IMG/VR virus record: IMGVR_UViG_3300021197_000131
Coordinates: 1 to 55,166 of that record
Strand: one strand, 5' to 3'
DNA: 55,166 nt
From: a virus
Under the pieces are notes generated by a model. That model had not been told where the DNA came from, searched no databases, and saw nothing but the letters and a program-made list of their open reading frames with translations. Positions 40,807 to 49,790 of the stretch are shown here, piece after piece. The number at the start of each line of letters is the position of its first letter. Position 1 is the stretch's first letter. A program made the translations under genes and the position numbers.

Positions 40807-42696
40807 TTATTGCCTATCGTTTTGTCTATACTCTAACAACGCAGTGTCGAGTGTGAATGTTGGGTTAGTTGAGTTTTCTTCTATACGTATAGCTATTGTT
40901 TTAGCTGATCCAATTAGGTTAGTGTTATATATTTTGTCTAGCTCGCCACCATACGTTACTTCTGTTTCTGTTACTATGTTAGCAGTACCACCCATTCCAC
41001 TATGGTTAGTACAATAGTAATACAGTGTTGGTGTGCTGTCTGTGATTGTTATTTCAGTGTATGCACCAGAGCTTCCTGCTGTACCGCCTGTAGTAACACC
41101 TGTAGTATATTCAGAACCCCCACCATGTGTACCGTTTGCCGTAGTAGAAAACCGCAAAGGGTGGCTTGAGTTACTTCCATCTGCTTGTGTAAATCTATAA
41201 GTACGACCTTTAGTTAGGCTTAGGGTGGGTGCAGGACCAGTGTGGTCTGATATATAATATTTATTACCTGAACCCGGATTAGATACGGTAACAGCATAAG
41301 TAACATTCTTAGCATAATATACAGCACTTGATGCACCATAAAGAAATACAGATGTACCTGAACTGGCTATGCTTTGTGTTGATGGTTGTATAGTAGTGGG
41401 GCTATCAAAGTCATACTTGATGTTAAGGTCTATAGACGTGCTACCTGTAGGTGTAGCATACAAAGTCATCTTATAAAATGTCTTACGCATCTGAGGATCA
41501 TTGATGGGCATGAAGGGTGACTCATAGATAGCTTCAATGTTAGACCCATCAAAGTTACTGCCTGTTTCCATCTTATATACGTAGCCATCATCATTAGCAA
41601 ACATGGCAGTCTCTTGATCACCTGCATATCTACTGTCTGCTACATATGCTCTTATGCCTTTTGTATTAGCCCAACTGATACCACTAGAACCTTGAGCAAT
41701 AAACTTAGTTGCTATCAAACCTTTAGCAACAGCATTTCTCTCAGATGATACGTAAGCAAAGATGCGATACTGAGATTTATCCCTTAGTATCATAGAAGAG
41801 AATATGTCTGATGTGTTTAAGAAAGAGGTAGCATCTCTGTGTATGCTGTCTGACGCAATGTCTAAACCAAAATCACCAATACGGTCTGTAGCACTTAGTA
41901 GTCGGATACCATCAGGAGCTAAGTATATAACGTCACCACCAACCTCTTGTATTGTATCTCCATTAATACAACCTATTCGGTTTGTGATAGGTGACATTTT
42001 AAAATCAGCAGATGTACTACCTGTAACTTTTTGTATAGTATCAGTTGTAAAGATAATTAGTTGATCACGAAAGGTTGTAAGACCTGTTATGTCATGTCCT
42101 ACGTTTATACTACCTGCGCCATTGCTTGATGCAAAATCATCTACTGTTTCAGGTGCAGTAAAAAATACGTTGTTTCCTTTTGCGTAAAACGCTGTGTTCT
42201 TAAATATGGCTACATGCTCAGCACCACTAACATCTGTGCTATTACTAGATGTCATAAAGGACATACTATTACCAGATGTATTATATACAGCAGGGTAGTT
42301 AGTACCGTCTACAAACACAACCTTATCATCACCATTTAAGTTAAACTCAGCGTGACGTGCTTTACCACCATTAGTACCAACACTGGTAGCCATGCTAGTC
42401 CATGCCGTACCTGTGCCATAATAATACTGTGTTTGACTGCTTCCGTTCTTACGTGCTGCTACTACACGACCAGATGAAATAACTTTAAGAGCCAGTATAG
42501 GACCAGAGCCTGTGACTACTGTACTACTGTACTTAGTATAGCCTAGTAACTTACTGTAGCCACCGTCTTTGTTAGGCTCAAAGTTCTGTAATATAGTAGC
42601 AGAGCCTACAGCATTACTGCCTTGCTGTAGAGGGCTAAGGTTGGAGATTAACCCACCCTTAAACTCTATAGGGTATGTCTGCCATTGTGTTGCCAT
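40807..42696 (-). CDS. Tail tubular protein B-like with cupredoxin-like insert, 629 aa
   Basis: Follows the adaptor protein, as tail tubular protein B does. N-terminus IEFKGGLISNLSPLQQGSN and beta-propeller-like repeats (GGDVIYLAPDGIRLL) fit this class. Residues about 470-580 form a separate domain: TLSLTKGRTYRFTQADGS, HPLRFSTT (His512) and YYYCTNHSGMGG (Cys562, His565, Met568), the ligand set of type-1 copper proteins with the C-x2-H-x2-M spacing of amicyanin. The domain probably decorates the tail or binds a receptor; metal binding is untested. Confidence 0.8.
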   Translation of the reverse strand: MATQWQTYPIEFKGGLISNLSPLQQGSNAVGSATILQNFEPNKDGGYSKLLGYTKYSSTVVTGSGPILALKVISSGRVVAARKNGSSQTQYYYGTGTAWTSMATSVGTNGGKARHAEFNLNGDDKVVFVDGTNYPAVYNTSGNSMSFMTSSNSTDVSGAEHVAIFKNTAFYAKGNNVFFTAPETVDDFASSNGAGSINVGHDITGLTTFRDQLIIFTTDTIQKVTGSTSADFKMSPITNRIGCINGDTIQEVGGDVIYLAPDGIRLLSATDRIGDFGLDIASDSIHRDATSFLNTSDIFSSMILRDKSQYRIFAYVSSERNAVAKGLIATKFIAQGSSGISWANTKGIRAYVADSRYAGDQETAMFANDDGYVYKMETGSNFDGSNIEAIYESPFMPINDPQMRKTFYKMTLYATPTGSTSIDLNIKYDFDSPTTIQPSTQSIASSGTSVFLYGASSAVYYAKNVTYAVTVSNPGSGNKYYISDHTGPAPTLSLTKGRTYRFTQADGSNSSHPLRFSTTANGTHGGGSEYTTGVTTGGTAGSSGAYTEITITDSTPTLYYYCTNHSGMGGTANIVTETEVTYGGELDKIYNTNLIGSAKTIAIRIEENSTNPTFTLDTALLEYRQNDRQ

Positions 42697-43385
42697 TAGA
42701 AATGAACTCTTGTATCACGTAAATATTCAGTACGGTTAATGTGTAGGCTTCTTAATTGCTTAATACCTTGAGTAAACTTTTGTAGTGCAGCCTGTGCAGC
42801 TTGCATATCGCCCCGGAACTGGTATGCGTAATACATAGCACCATCTACTATAACATACTTGTATTGCTCTGGAAGGGTAGGCACATCTCCATGCAACTCT
42901 AAGTCATATGCCAAAGTGTAGTACTCATATATTACTTCGTAGGCTTTATCGGGTGCAGGGTAGAATATAAGCTCTCTGCTAGGTGTTCTAACCACGTGGG
43001 TAGGAACGGTACGTGTATCTGTACTAGAGTTATACTCTGAATCGGCGTGTTTGTCAAGCCATTCTTCATAGCTAAGTACTTTTAATTTAACAGTTTCTAC
43101 ATTTAATGCGCTGTCCCTCTTAATACGGAAGCTATTTAGGTTGACTGTCTTAGCGTCATAGGGCATACTGTAGCGAACTTCACCTGCTAGTAAAATCTCT
43201 GTTTCCTCTACATGATTCCAAGGCCATTCAAACTCTTCTTGATTGATGTGACGAATTGACGCATTTACTGCATCCTTAGCAAAACTATAGAAGCCTGTAG
43301 CAGAAGCAAAGTTAGTTGTACTTAGCTCTACTTCGTTTAACCTACGGTTAATATCATTTACTAAAGTTAAAAAGTTGTAGGCCAT
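42696..43385 (-). CDS. Tail tubular protein A-like adaptor, 229 aa
   Basis: Starts MAYNFLTLVNDINRRLNEVE and contains IRHINQEEFEWPWNH, VIYEYYTLAYDLE and VIVDGAMYYAYQFRGD, the pattern of T7 gp11/P22 gp4 type head-to-tail adaptors that join portal and tail tube. Its stop overlaps the ATG of the tail tubular B-like gene by one base. Length fits. Confidence 0.85.
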   Translation of the reverse strand: MAYNFLTLVNDINRRLNEVELSTTNFASATGFYSFAKDAVNASIRHINQEEFEWPWNHVEETEILLAGEVRYSMPYDAKTVNLNSFRIKRDSALNVETVKLKVLSYEEWLDKHADSEYNSSTDTRTVPTHVVRTPSRELIFYPAPDKAYEVIYEYYTLAYDLELHGDVPTLPEQYKYVIVDGAMYYAYQFRGDMQAAQAALQKFTQGIKQLRSLHINRTEYLRDTRVHF

Positions 43386-43387
43386 TA

Positions 43388-43705
43388 TTACTTCTCCTTA
43401 ATGCGTAAGAATACAGAGCGTTCATACTGTAGTCCACCGTTTGTTGTAATCTTACACGTTATTCTATACCTGACATTGTTAGTACCTAAGCCTACTCTGA
43501 TTGTGGTTACAGTATTAGTGTAAGTACCTTGTGCAAACTGTAGGCCATTTACTACGTCTGTAGCTGCTACCTCTGTCTTTGTATCATTAGCATCATCTAT
43601 ATACCAAGTTACACCAGAAACAGTATCTGTATCAAGGAAACGTGACCAATCAATACTATAGTCTATTAGTTCATCTTTATCTTTATCGGGCCACTTGTAT
43701 GACAT
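43388..43705 (-). CDS. Small beta-sandwich virion protein, 105 aa
   Basis: A compact beta-rich protein: LIDYSIDWSRFLDTDTVSGV, TIRVGLGTNNVRYRITCKIT and YERSVFLRIKEK. This layout (D-Y-x-I-D-W ... R-S-x-x-L-x-I) is a common phage structural protein placed near tail genes, possibly decoration or connector. ATG start, tightly packed. Confidence 0.75.
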   Translation of the reverse strand: MSYKWPDKDKDELIDYSIDWSRFLDTDTVSGVTWYIDDANDTKTEVAATDVVNGLQFAQGTYTNTVTTIRVGLGTNNVRYRITCKITTNGGLQYERSVFLRIKEK

Positions 43706-43716
43706 TATATAATCCT

Positions 43717-45720
43717 TTAGGCTGCAATCTTGATAGTTTGTGTATTGTTATTTTGTTTAGCTATATACAGGGTTCTACTTTGTGGGGGTATAACAACTGT
43801 ATTATTATTATCTTGTGATGCTGCGTATAGAGTTCTTTGTCTGTTGTAAGCATCTGGGTCAAAATTAAATACAACACCTGTTGCAGTAAGTTGTCCTAGT
43901 GCCACCTGTAATCCAACAGATGTTAGGCTCTGTGTTGCAGGGAAAGAAAGAAGTCCAATAGAACCTGTTGCAAAGACACTATTTAAAACTTCACTAACTT
44001 TAGCTTCTAAGCCCTCAACTTCACCTGCGACAACTACGCCTGTTAAAGTGGTAGAGTTGCCAACACCTAAAGAACCTACACCACCAGAAGCACTAGCACC
44101 TGTTATTACTTGTGTTATGTTTACGACAGGATTTAGAGTGTTTACTGTTCCAGAGCTTTGTACTCCTGTCAGTGTTATACTTACACTAGTTTCTAGAGAA
44201 CCTACACTACCTGTAGCACTTACAGAGTTTAAGGCTTCTGATGTATCAGCAACTACAGAACCTAAAGCTGTTGTACCTACTACACCAGATAGACTTTCTG
44301 AAATATTTACAGATACAGAATTTACAGAACCAGCAGAGCTTACAGAGAGTAGTCTTTCTGATACATCAATTTCAAAACCGTTTATAGATACAGAAGTTAC
44401 TATGCCTGTAGAAGATACACCTGTAAGACCACTAGCTGTATGGGTTTGAAGTGTTCCAACAGAACCAGAACCCTGAACACCAACAATGCTTTTACTTACT
44501 TTAGGTTCTATTGTTCCTAAAGAAGAAGTTAGTCCACTGCTTGAAATGGCTATGTTAGAAGTTGCAGTAAGTGTAAGTGTACCTACACCTGATGTAGAAG
44601 ATACACTAGCTAACTTTTCTGTAACGTTTATTTGTACTGTGTTTAGGTTGGTTGTAGAACTAACACTGTTTAATTTTTCAGAAAGTTTTACTTCTACTGT
44701 ACCTATAGAACCAGTTGTGTTTACACCTACAAGACCTGAACCTGTTAGTGTTTCAACAGCATTTACTGAGCCAGTACTGTTTACACTTCCTAACGACTCT
44801 ATTATATTTACAGTTACAGAGTTAATATGTCCTGTACTGCTAACACTTGACAGAGCTTCAGTTGGTTTTTCTTCTAGTGTATTTACAAAACCTGTAGCTT
44901 CTACTGAAGAGGTTACGAAATTAAGGTTGACTGTTACTGTATTAGTATTTGCAGAAGCAGAAATTGACCCTATACTTTCTGCTATATGAACTTGTGTTGT
45001 ACCTAAAGATGTTGTACCTTGTACGCCTAATATAGAACCAATAGCTGTTACTTCTATAGAACCTAAATGTGCAGTAGCTCCAAGACCAGAAACACCTATA
45101 TTAATATTTTCTGTTACAGTATTTACTGAACCTGTAGCTGAAAGACCAGTTAGTGTAACTGTGTTACTATGCTCTAAAGTTCCTACTGAACCTGTAGAAG
45201 AAACACCAGTAAGAGTAAAAGTATTACTATTTTCTAAAGTTCCTACTGATACAGTGCCTTGTACTGAACTAAGGGTGATATCTATATTAGTTGTTACAGA
45301 GTTTACTTGCCCTGTACCACTTACACCAGATAGACTTTCAGTTGGTTTTTCTTCTAGTGTATTTACTGCACCTGTACCCAATACACCAGTAAGTGTAACT
45401 GTATTGCTGTGTTCTAGTGTGCCTATTGATCCAGTACTTTGTACTGCTGTAGGTGTTACAGTTAGATTTACAGATACTGAACTAATACCTGTTGTACCAG
45501 AAACACTGCCTAGCTTTTCTTCTGTATTGAAACTTATAGTTCCTACAGCACCTGTAGCACTTACAGAGCTAAGTCTTTCTGAGATGTCAACTTCAAAGCC
45601 ACCAACAGATAGACCTGCTACTGCAGTACTAGCAGAGACACTACCTAAAGAAACATCTGCAGATACAGATGAAGATGATACACCAAAGGGCGTTTCAGAT
45701 AGTGCTGCGAAACCGAACAT
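43717..45720 (-). CDS. Fibre protein made of 20-residue repeats, 667 aa
   Basis: N-terminus MFGFAALSETPFGVSS, then about 30 tandem units of exactly 20 residues with the form LTGVSSTGSVGTLEHSNTVT, covering nearly residues 30-610, and a C-terminal cap with twin motifs RTLYAASQDN and RTLYIAKQNN plus TVVIPPQ. The 60-bp period shows in the DNA. Each unit likely forms two beta strands, giving a long solenoid or triple-helical shaft. A tail or head fibre is the natural reading. Confidence 0.8.
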   Translation of the reverse strand: MFGFAALSETPFGVSSSSVSADVSLGSVSASTAVAGLSVGGFEVDISERLSSVSATGAVGTISFNTEEKLGSVSGTTGISSVSVNLTVTPTAVQSTGSIGTLEHSNTVTLTGVLGTGAVNTLEEKPTESLSGVSGTGQVNSVTTNIDITLSSVQGTVSVGTLENSNTFTLTGVSSTGSVGTLEHSNTVTLTGLSATGSVNTVTENINIGVSGLGATAHLGSIEVTAIGSILGVQGTTSLGTTQVHIAESIGSISASANTNTVTVNLNFVTSSVEATGFVNTLEEKPTEALSSVSSTGHINSVTVNIIESLGSVNSTGSVNAVETLTGSGLVGVNTTGSIGTVEVKLSEKLNSVSSTTNLNTVQINVTEKLASVSSTSGVGTLTLTATSNIAISSSGLTSSLGTIEPKVSKSIVGVQGSGSVGTLQTHTASGLTGVSSTGIVTSVSINGFEIDVSERLLSVSSAGSVNSVSVNISESLSGVVGTTALGSVVADTSEALNSVSATGSVGSLETSVSITLTGVQSSGTVNTLNPVVNITQVITGASASGGVGSLGVGNSTTLTGVVVAGEVEGLEAKVSEVLNSVFATGSIGLLSFPATQSLTSVGLQVALGQLTATGVVFNFDPDAYNRQRTLYAASQDNNNTVVIPPQSRTLYIAKQNNNTQTIKIAA

Positions 45721-45731
45721 TTAGTTTATCC

Positions 45732-46430
45732 TTAGTCTACTTGTTCTCTTAGTTGTTTAAGAACCCTTTCACGCTTTCTAGCTTGAATAAATTTATCGTA
45801 TAAATAAGATAAGGGTTTATTCCTATGAGCATTTTTCATATTTAAACAAGCCATTGAATCACGTTTTAATGAGTCTGTTATTGTAACTCGTTGTAAATCT
45901 ACAGGTTTATCGAATCTAACGTAGGCCATAGGTTCACCTGCCTTTATTTCAATAGGTTCGCCACTGTATCTAGACGCAAAGCTAACACCTCTAAACCACT
46001 TACCACAATCAAAAGAACCTGAAATACCGTAGATTTTATTGGTATGATAGTAAGGTGGGAGTATTGTCATTATAGTGCTTTCTTCAGCAAAGAAATGGTA
46101 AAGACCATCACCTAACCATTGCACAACATTTTTACCTTCCTTGGTTTGATGCTTGCCTAACTCTACATCTTGTCCTTTTTTTATTACTGCATATGCATAA
46201 CCTGTTCCACTTGGTTTTAATACAATCTTAATATCTACAGGTGCGTTGACAGCATACATATTTTTTGCTGCAGCAATCATTGAGGGACAAAGTAATAAGC
46301 CATCTAGATCATTTTCTTTAAAATGTCTCTTTATACTTTTAAATAAAGGTTCAGGCTTTTCCATTGATAACTCTAATAGATGCCCTTGTATACTTCCAAA
46401 GTATACTGTTGTTTTATTCTTTACCGCCAT
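45732..46430 (-). CDS. Hypothetical protein in accessory cassette, 232 aa
   Basis: An alpha/beta protein with hydrophobic strands (VDIKIVLKPSGTGYAYAVI; AYVRFDKPVDLQRVTI) and a very basic C-terminus (KFIQARKRERVLKQLREQ). The overall pattern faintly recalls DUF6065 proteins of phage cassettes. No catalytic motif is evident. It overlaps the oxygenase gene upstream by 10 nt, so it belongs to the same translation unit. Confidence 0.65.
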   Translation of the reverse strand: MAVKNKTTVYFGSIQGHLLELSMEKPEPLFKSIKRHFKENDLDGLLLCPSMIAAAKNMYAVNAPVDIKIVLKPSGTGYAYAVIKKGQDVELGKHQTKEGKNVVQWLGDGLYHFFAEESTIMTILPPYYHTNKIYGISGSFDCGKWFRGVSFASRYSGEPIEIKAGEPMAYVRFDKPVDLQRVTITDSLKRDSMACLNMKNAHRNKPLSYLYDKFIQARKRERVLKQLREQVD

Positions 46431-46972
46431 TTTGGGCCTTCAAACCAAGCTACAAGACTTCTCCTTAAACCTGATGTAACAGGGGTGACTTGGTGGCTTG
46501 TATAGCTTGGGAAGATTAAAATACTACCTTTCTGTTTAGCTTGCTCTGGATCAGGGCTTTCACCTTCAATAATAAAATCTCCACCTTCGTACTCATCAGG
46601 ATCACTTAATTGTACTGTTACAGATAATTTTCTATCATAGGGCTGAGTATTCATCCAATCAACATCAACATGCCAACCGTAGTGTCCTTTTACTTTTCCA
46701 TCATACTCTGTGTATTGCAAGTCTGCGACATTATCTACATGAAAGCCATAAGCAAGACGATTGGCTTTTTTAACATATTCAAAAAGGTAGTCTCTCATAT
46801 CTGATCTATGGGAAAGCCAACCTATTTTACTATTTCTGTTGTGTAAACCTTCATCATTGTTTTGATTAAATGTTGTTGCTTGTATTAACTCCTGATCCGA
46901 TCCCGTATCTATCACTGTAGATACAAAACCTTCATCTGCTGCACCAGAAAATAATTGCCACATTGGTTTCAT
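46421..46972 (-). CDS. 2OG-Fe(II) oxygenase (PKHD-type)
   Basis: A 183-residue double-stranded beta-helix oxygenase. Iron ligands: His101 and Asp103 in YGWHVDVDW, His160 in SYTSHQVTPV; Arg170/Arg171 (LRRSLVAWFEGP) binds 2-oxoglutarate. QLSDPDEYEGGDFII is also typical of prolyl-4-hydroxylase/PiuC relatives. It would hydroxylate a protein side chain or small molecule. It is 4 nt-coupled to the radical SAM gene. Confidence 0.88.
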   Translation of the reverse strand: MKPMWQLFSGAADEGFVSTVIDTGSDQELIQATTFNQNNDEGLHNRNSKIGWLSHRSDMRDYLFEYVKKANRLAYGFHVDNVADLQYTEYDGKVKGHYGWHVDVDWMNTQPYDRKLSVTVQLSDPDEYEGGDFIIEGESPDPEQAKQKGSILIFPSYTSHQVTPVTSGLRRSLVAWFEGPKWR

Positions 46973-47949
46973 TTATATTCTCCAAGGTTAAAATCTGTTC
47001 CTAGCATATTTCCTATATGCCTATCCTTGGTACTATACACTAAAACTTCTGGGTCTTCAACTAAAAAATCACACGACTTGCAGTAGTCAGGGAAATCTTT
47101 ATTTCTGTGTTGCTCTCTTAGTTTGTTGTAAGCCTCACCATTCCAAACTTCTTTTAAAGTATTTGTACTTAAATGACCTAATACTGCAGCTTCATCATTA
47201 CCTAAAACCTGACAACAAGGATGTACTGCTGCTGTATTACCATCATTTCCCCCTGCTCTAACGACCACATCAGGGGAAAAGGGTCTTCCACATCCTACCT
47301 TTTTACCTTCTCTTTTATACGTACTGTCATATGTACCAGACCAGTTATGCATACGCCAGATGTCAATATCCATATCATCAAAAAGAGATTTATATGCTTC
47401 TACTTCTACTGGCTCATTATCGTTGTTTAGTATTAAATGATATGCTGCTACTGTACAATCTTTATCTTTAGCATACTCTCGCATCTCTTTAGCATTTTGT
47501 ATAACTAAGTTAAAGAAAGGACTGTTCATCCACTTTTTATATGTCTCTTCGTTGTAACCTATAATAGAAAATCTAAAAAAGTTAAGCCCGGCATCAACCG
47601 TTTCTTTCATAAAAGACCCACGCATATTCTTACCATTAGAATATATGTAAGCCTTTGCTCCGTATTTTCTTACAATCTCAATATATCTTGGAAGGTTTCT
47701 ATTTAAAGTAGGCTCTCCTGATCCTTCAAGATTTATAATTTTTACTTTGTGTTCTGCACACTGAGCAACAATGTCTTCAAACTGATCCAGTGGCATCTTC
47801 TTTAAGAAACCTTTTGGTCTTTTAGGGTCTGTTTGAGGACACATTTGACAGGTGTAATTACACCCACCATTTATCTCAATTACGGCTCTTTCTAAGGAAG
47901 GTATTGTAAGTAAGTCTGTATTTGTGTTCAGGGTTGCATTTGTATCCAT
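46969..47949 (-). CDS. Radical SAM enzyme with SPASM-like C-terminus
   Basis: A 326-residue radical SAM protein with the cluster motif Cys30-x3-Cys34-x2-Cys37 (GGCNYTCQMCPQ), GSGEPTLN for SAM binding and C-terminal Cys at 220, 245, 246, 290 and 293 (HPCCQV; YCKSCDF) that could hold an auxiliary 4Fe-4S cluster, as in peptide-modifying or dehydrogenase SPASM enzymes. Its ATG lies 74 nt inside the upstream oxygenase gene. Substrate unknown; neighbours are oxygenases and a glycosyltransferase-like protein. Confidence 0.9.
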   Translation of the reverse strand: MDTNATLNTNTDLLTIPSLERAVIEINGGCNYTCQMCPQTDPKRPKGFLKKMPLDQFEDIVAQCAEHKVKIINLEGSGEPTLNRNLPRYIEIVRKYGAKAYIYSNGKNMRGSFMKETVDAGLNFFRFSIIGYNEETYKKWMNSPFFNLVIQNAKEMREYAKDKDCTVAAYHLILNNDNEPVEVEAYKSLFDDMDIDIWRMHNWSGTYDSTYKREGKKVGCGRPFSPDVVVRAGGNDGNTAAVHPCCQVLGNDEAAVLGHLSTNTLKEVWNGEAYNKLREQHRNKDFPDYCKSCDFLVEDPEVLVYSTKDRHIGNMLGTDFNLGEYK

Positions 47950-48430
47950 GCCAAGTTATTCCTTTTATACCCGAAAAAATTAAAGCTCTATTTGGTTTCC
48001 ATTTAATTTCTGTAAAAAAATCTTTGTTTGCTTTATGTATTAATGTCCCTGTCCCTTCGTCAGGAGCAATGTACACAACTACACTCATTATTTTTGAGGG
48101 GTGTTCAAAATGAAGAGGGTACTCAAAACCTTTACCGTCTTTTGGTACAATAAAATTAAACCATCTTTCTAAGGTAAATCCGTATTTTTCATCAAAGTCT
48201 TTTATATCATCCCTGTTTTTATTCAGTTCTTTAAAGAAAGATTCATAGTCGTGATTATCTAACTTAGCTATTTCTAGTGGGACTTCACATTTATTTCTAT
48301 CTAAGGGTTTTAAGTCATATTGACTATAAGCTTCTTTTGCTCCTTGTTTTATTTTTTCTAAAACATCACTAGAGTAAAAGTCATCAATTACAATATAAGG
48401 CCACGGCTCTTGAAAGTATTCCACTTGCAT
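47876..48430 (-). CDS. 2OG-Fe(II) oxygenase-like protein, 184 aa
   Basis: N-terminus EPWPYIVIDDFYSSDVLEKI is the classic opening of small 2OG oxygenases of phages. Candidate ligands are His107/Glu109 in LHFEHPSKIMSVV, distal His161 in TWHGYKC and Arg172 in HKYRLTYNTF. KPNRALIFSG is also typical. Located between radical SAM and glycosyltransferase-like genes with overlaps at both ends. Confidence 0.8.
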   Translation of the reverse strand: MQVEYFQEPWPYIVIDDFYSSDVLEKIKQGAKEAYSQYDLKPLDRNKCEVPLEIAKLDNHDYESFFKELNKNRDDIKDFDEKYGFTLERWFNFIVPKDGKGFEYPLHFEHPSKIMSVVVYIAPDEGTGTLIHKANKDFFTEIKWKPNRALIFSGIKGITWHGYKCNPEHKYRLTYNTFLRKSRN

Positions 48431-49296
48431 ACGTCTTTGTCTTTCTTACCTTCTTCATATAAATCTATTCTATAGTTTATACGTTCTTCAAAGTCTTTAC
48501 GATTCATGTCATTACAGATTACAGCATAAAACCAATTTAACCATTTTGTTCTATGTTTTTGTTGCACAGGTTTAACATCTAATATACTACTATCTAACTT
48601 AGGTATTAGAGGTATTAAATCAATCATTGGCCCTGCTCTCATCATAAACGTAGGTTTATTTTTAACAAGAGCTTTAAATGACAATGCACTATCTGAACTA
48701 AATACAAGATTTGCACCTTCAACTAATTCTTCACTACGATAACCATGACAGTATTTTGTGTATTCTGTAACATATCCTTTTTTATTAGCATGTGTCCAGA
48801 ATTTGGGATAGTTTTGGTGTACATCTGCCGCAGGGTGTGTTTTAAATAAAGTATATTGTTTGTTTTCTGTTGCCCACCTCATAGCAGCTAAAGTATTAAA
48901 GTAGTCTTTTGGGTATATCATTTGTAAACAAAACAAATTATAGGGTCTGTCTTTTACAAAAATACCTTCATGTTGTTTATACCTGTCATTAGACAGGTTG
49001 TAAAAAATATCGTATATGTCTTCGTTTTCATCTGCATTTAAGTAGTCCATAGTCTTATCGTATCTAGTAATGTAAAGACCTTTTGACAACCTCATATGTG
49101 GAAAGTTACCAAACCCCCCTGAAAATTCATAGTCTGGTGCAATTTGTTCCCATCCAACAGTTCGACCATCTAAACGTTTTCCTAAAACTTCACACATCCG
49201 TTTCATTAAAGGCACTAACTCTGCCTTACCGTGTGCATGTTGTCTTACTTTATACCAGTGAAGATAAAACTTACTGACGTAATTTGTAATGTCCAT
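48388..49296 (-). CDS. Capsule-type glycosyltransferase-like protein, 302 aa
   Basis: A 302-residue soluble protein. The C-terminal half shows YTLFKTHPAADVHQNYPKFW, then GYRSEELVEGANLVFSSDSA and ALVKNKPTFMMRAGP, the layout of capsule polysaccharide (Kdo-transferase/Capsule_synth) type glycosyltransferases, where His-Pro and the Ser/Gly nucleotide-sugar region sit in this order. Identification is by pattern and moderate. Might glycosylate a virion protein or alter host surface sugar. Confidence 0.6.
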   Translation of the reverse strand: MDITNYVSKFYLHWYKVRQHAHGKAELVPLMKRMCEVLGKRLDGRTVGWEQIAPDYEFSGGFGNFPHMRLSKGLYITRYDKTMDYLNADENEDIYDIFYNLSNDRYKQHEGIFVKDRPYNLFCLQMIYPKDYFNTLAAMRWATENKQYTLFKTHPAADVHQNYPKFWTHANKKGYVTEYTKYCHGYRSEELVEGANLVFSSDSALSFKALVKNKPTFMMRAGPMIDLIPLIPKLDSSILDVKPVQQKHRTKWLNWFYAVICNDMNRKDFEERINYRIDLYEEGKKDKDVCKWNTFKSRGLIL

Positions 49297-49788
49297 TCAA
49301 GATAGAAACCCAAACGAAAATCTACGTCCTTTAGCCCAGATCGTATGCCAAAACAAATCATCTTTGGATATTTTAAATTGATTAACGTTCCAACCTATAT
49401 CATCTTGGACAGAAACTATTTCTCCTGTTTCAACATCTTTATACCTAAAGATACCACCATCCATAGAAAAAGTATAATAAGTTCTTATTCCCTCTAAATC
49501 ACTGTTTGTATGCCACGGCAACATAGTTTTTGGGGGGTAATAAATACTATTAGTAACACGTTTTGCTTTAAGTATTTCTCTGCATTGATCTAATTGTGAA
49601 TCATAGCCTCGTAAAGGTATACCAGAAAAGGTAGTAGATACGTCTTTTTTAGGTATAGGTCTTTCTAAAAACTGTTCTTCTGTAAAACTTTTATTGATCT
49701 TTCCTTCAACCCAAACAGCCTTACTTGCCATTATTAATTCACCAAGTATTTTTGTAACTTCGTCTAAGGGCTTTTCTTTTGTTAGCAT
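49297..49788 (-). CDS. 2OG-Fe(II) oxygenase-like protein, 163 aa
   Basis: Pattern of a compact DSBH oxygenase: YYPPKTMLPWHTNSDLEG with His93, IRTYYTFSMDGGIFRYKD, DDIGWNVNQF and LFWHTIWAKGRRFSFGF with His148 and Arg155/156. The first ligand motif reads His-Thr-Asn rather than His-x-Asp/Glu, which could mean altered chemistry or a non-canonical ligand such as Asp97. Adjoins the glycosyltransferase-like gene. Confidence 0.75.
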   Translation of the reverse strand: MLTKEKPLDEVTKILGELIMASKAVWVEGKINKSFTEEQFLERPIPKKDVSTTFSGIPLRGYDSQLDQCREILKAKRVTNSIYYPPKTMLPWHTNSDLEGIRTYYTFSMDGGIFRYKDVETGEIVSVQDDIGWNVNQFKISKDDLFWHTIWAKGRRFSFGFLS

Positions 49789-49790
49789 TA

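Noticed and set aside
44048-45724. Long plus-strand frames antisense to the 20-residue-repeat fibre
   Set aside because: They mirror the 60-bp repeats and have no start signals.
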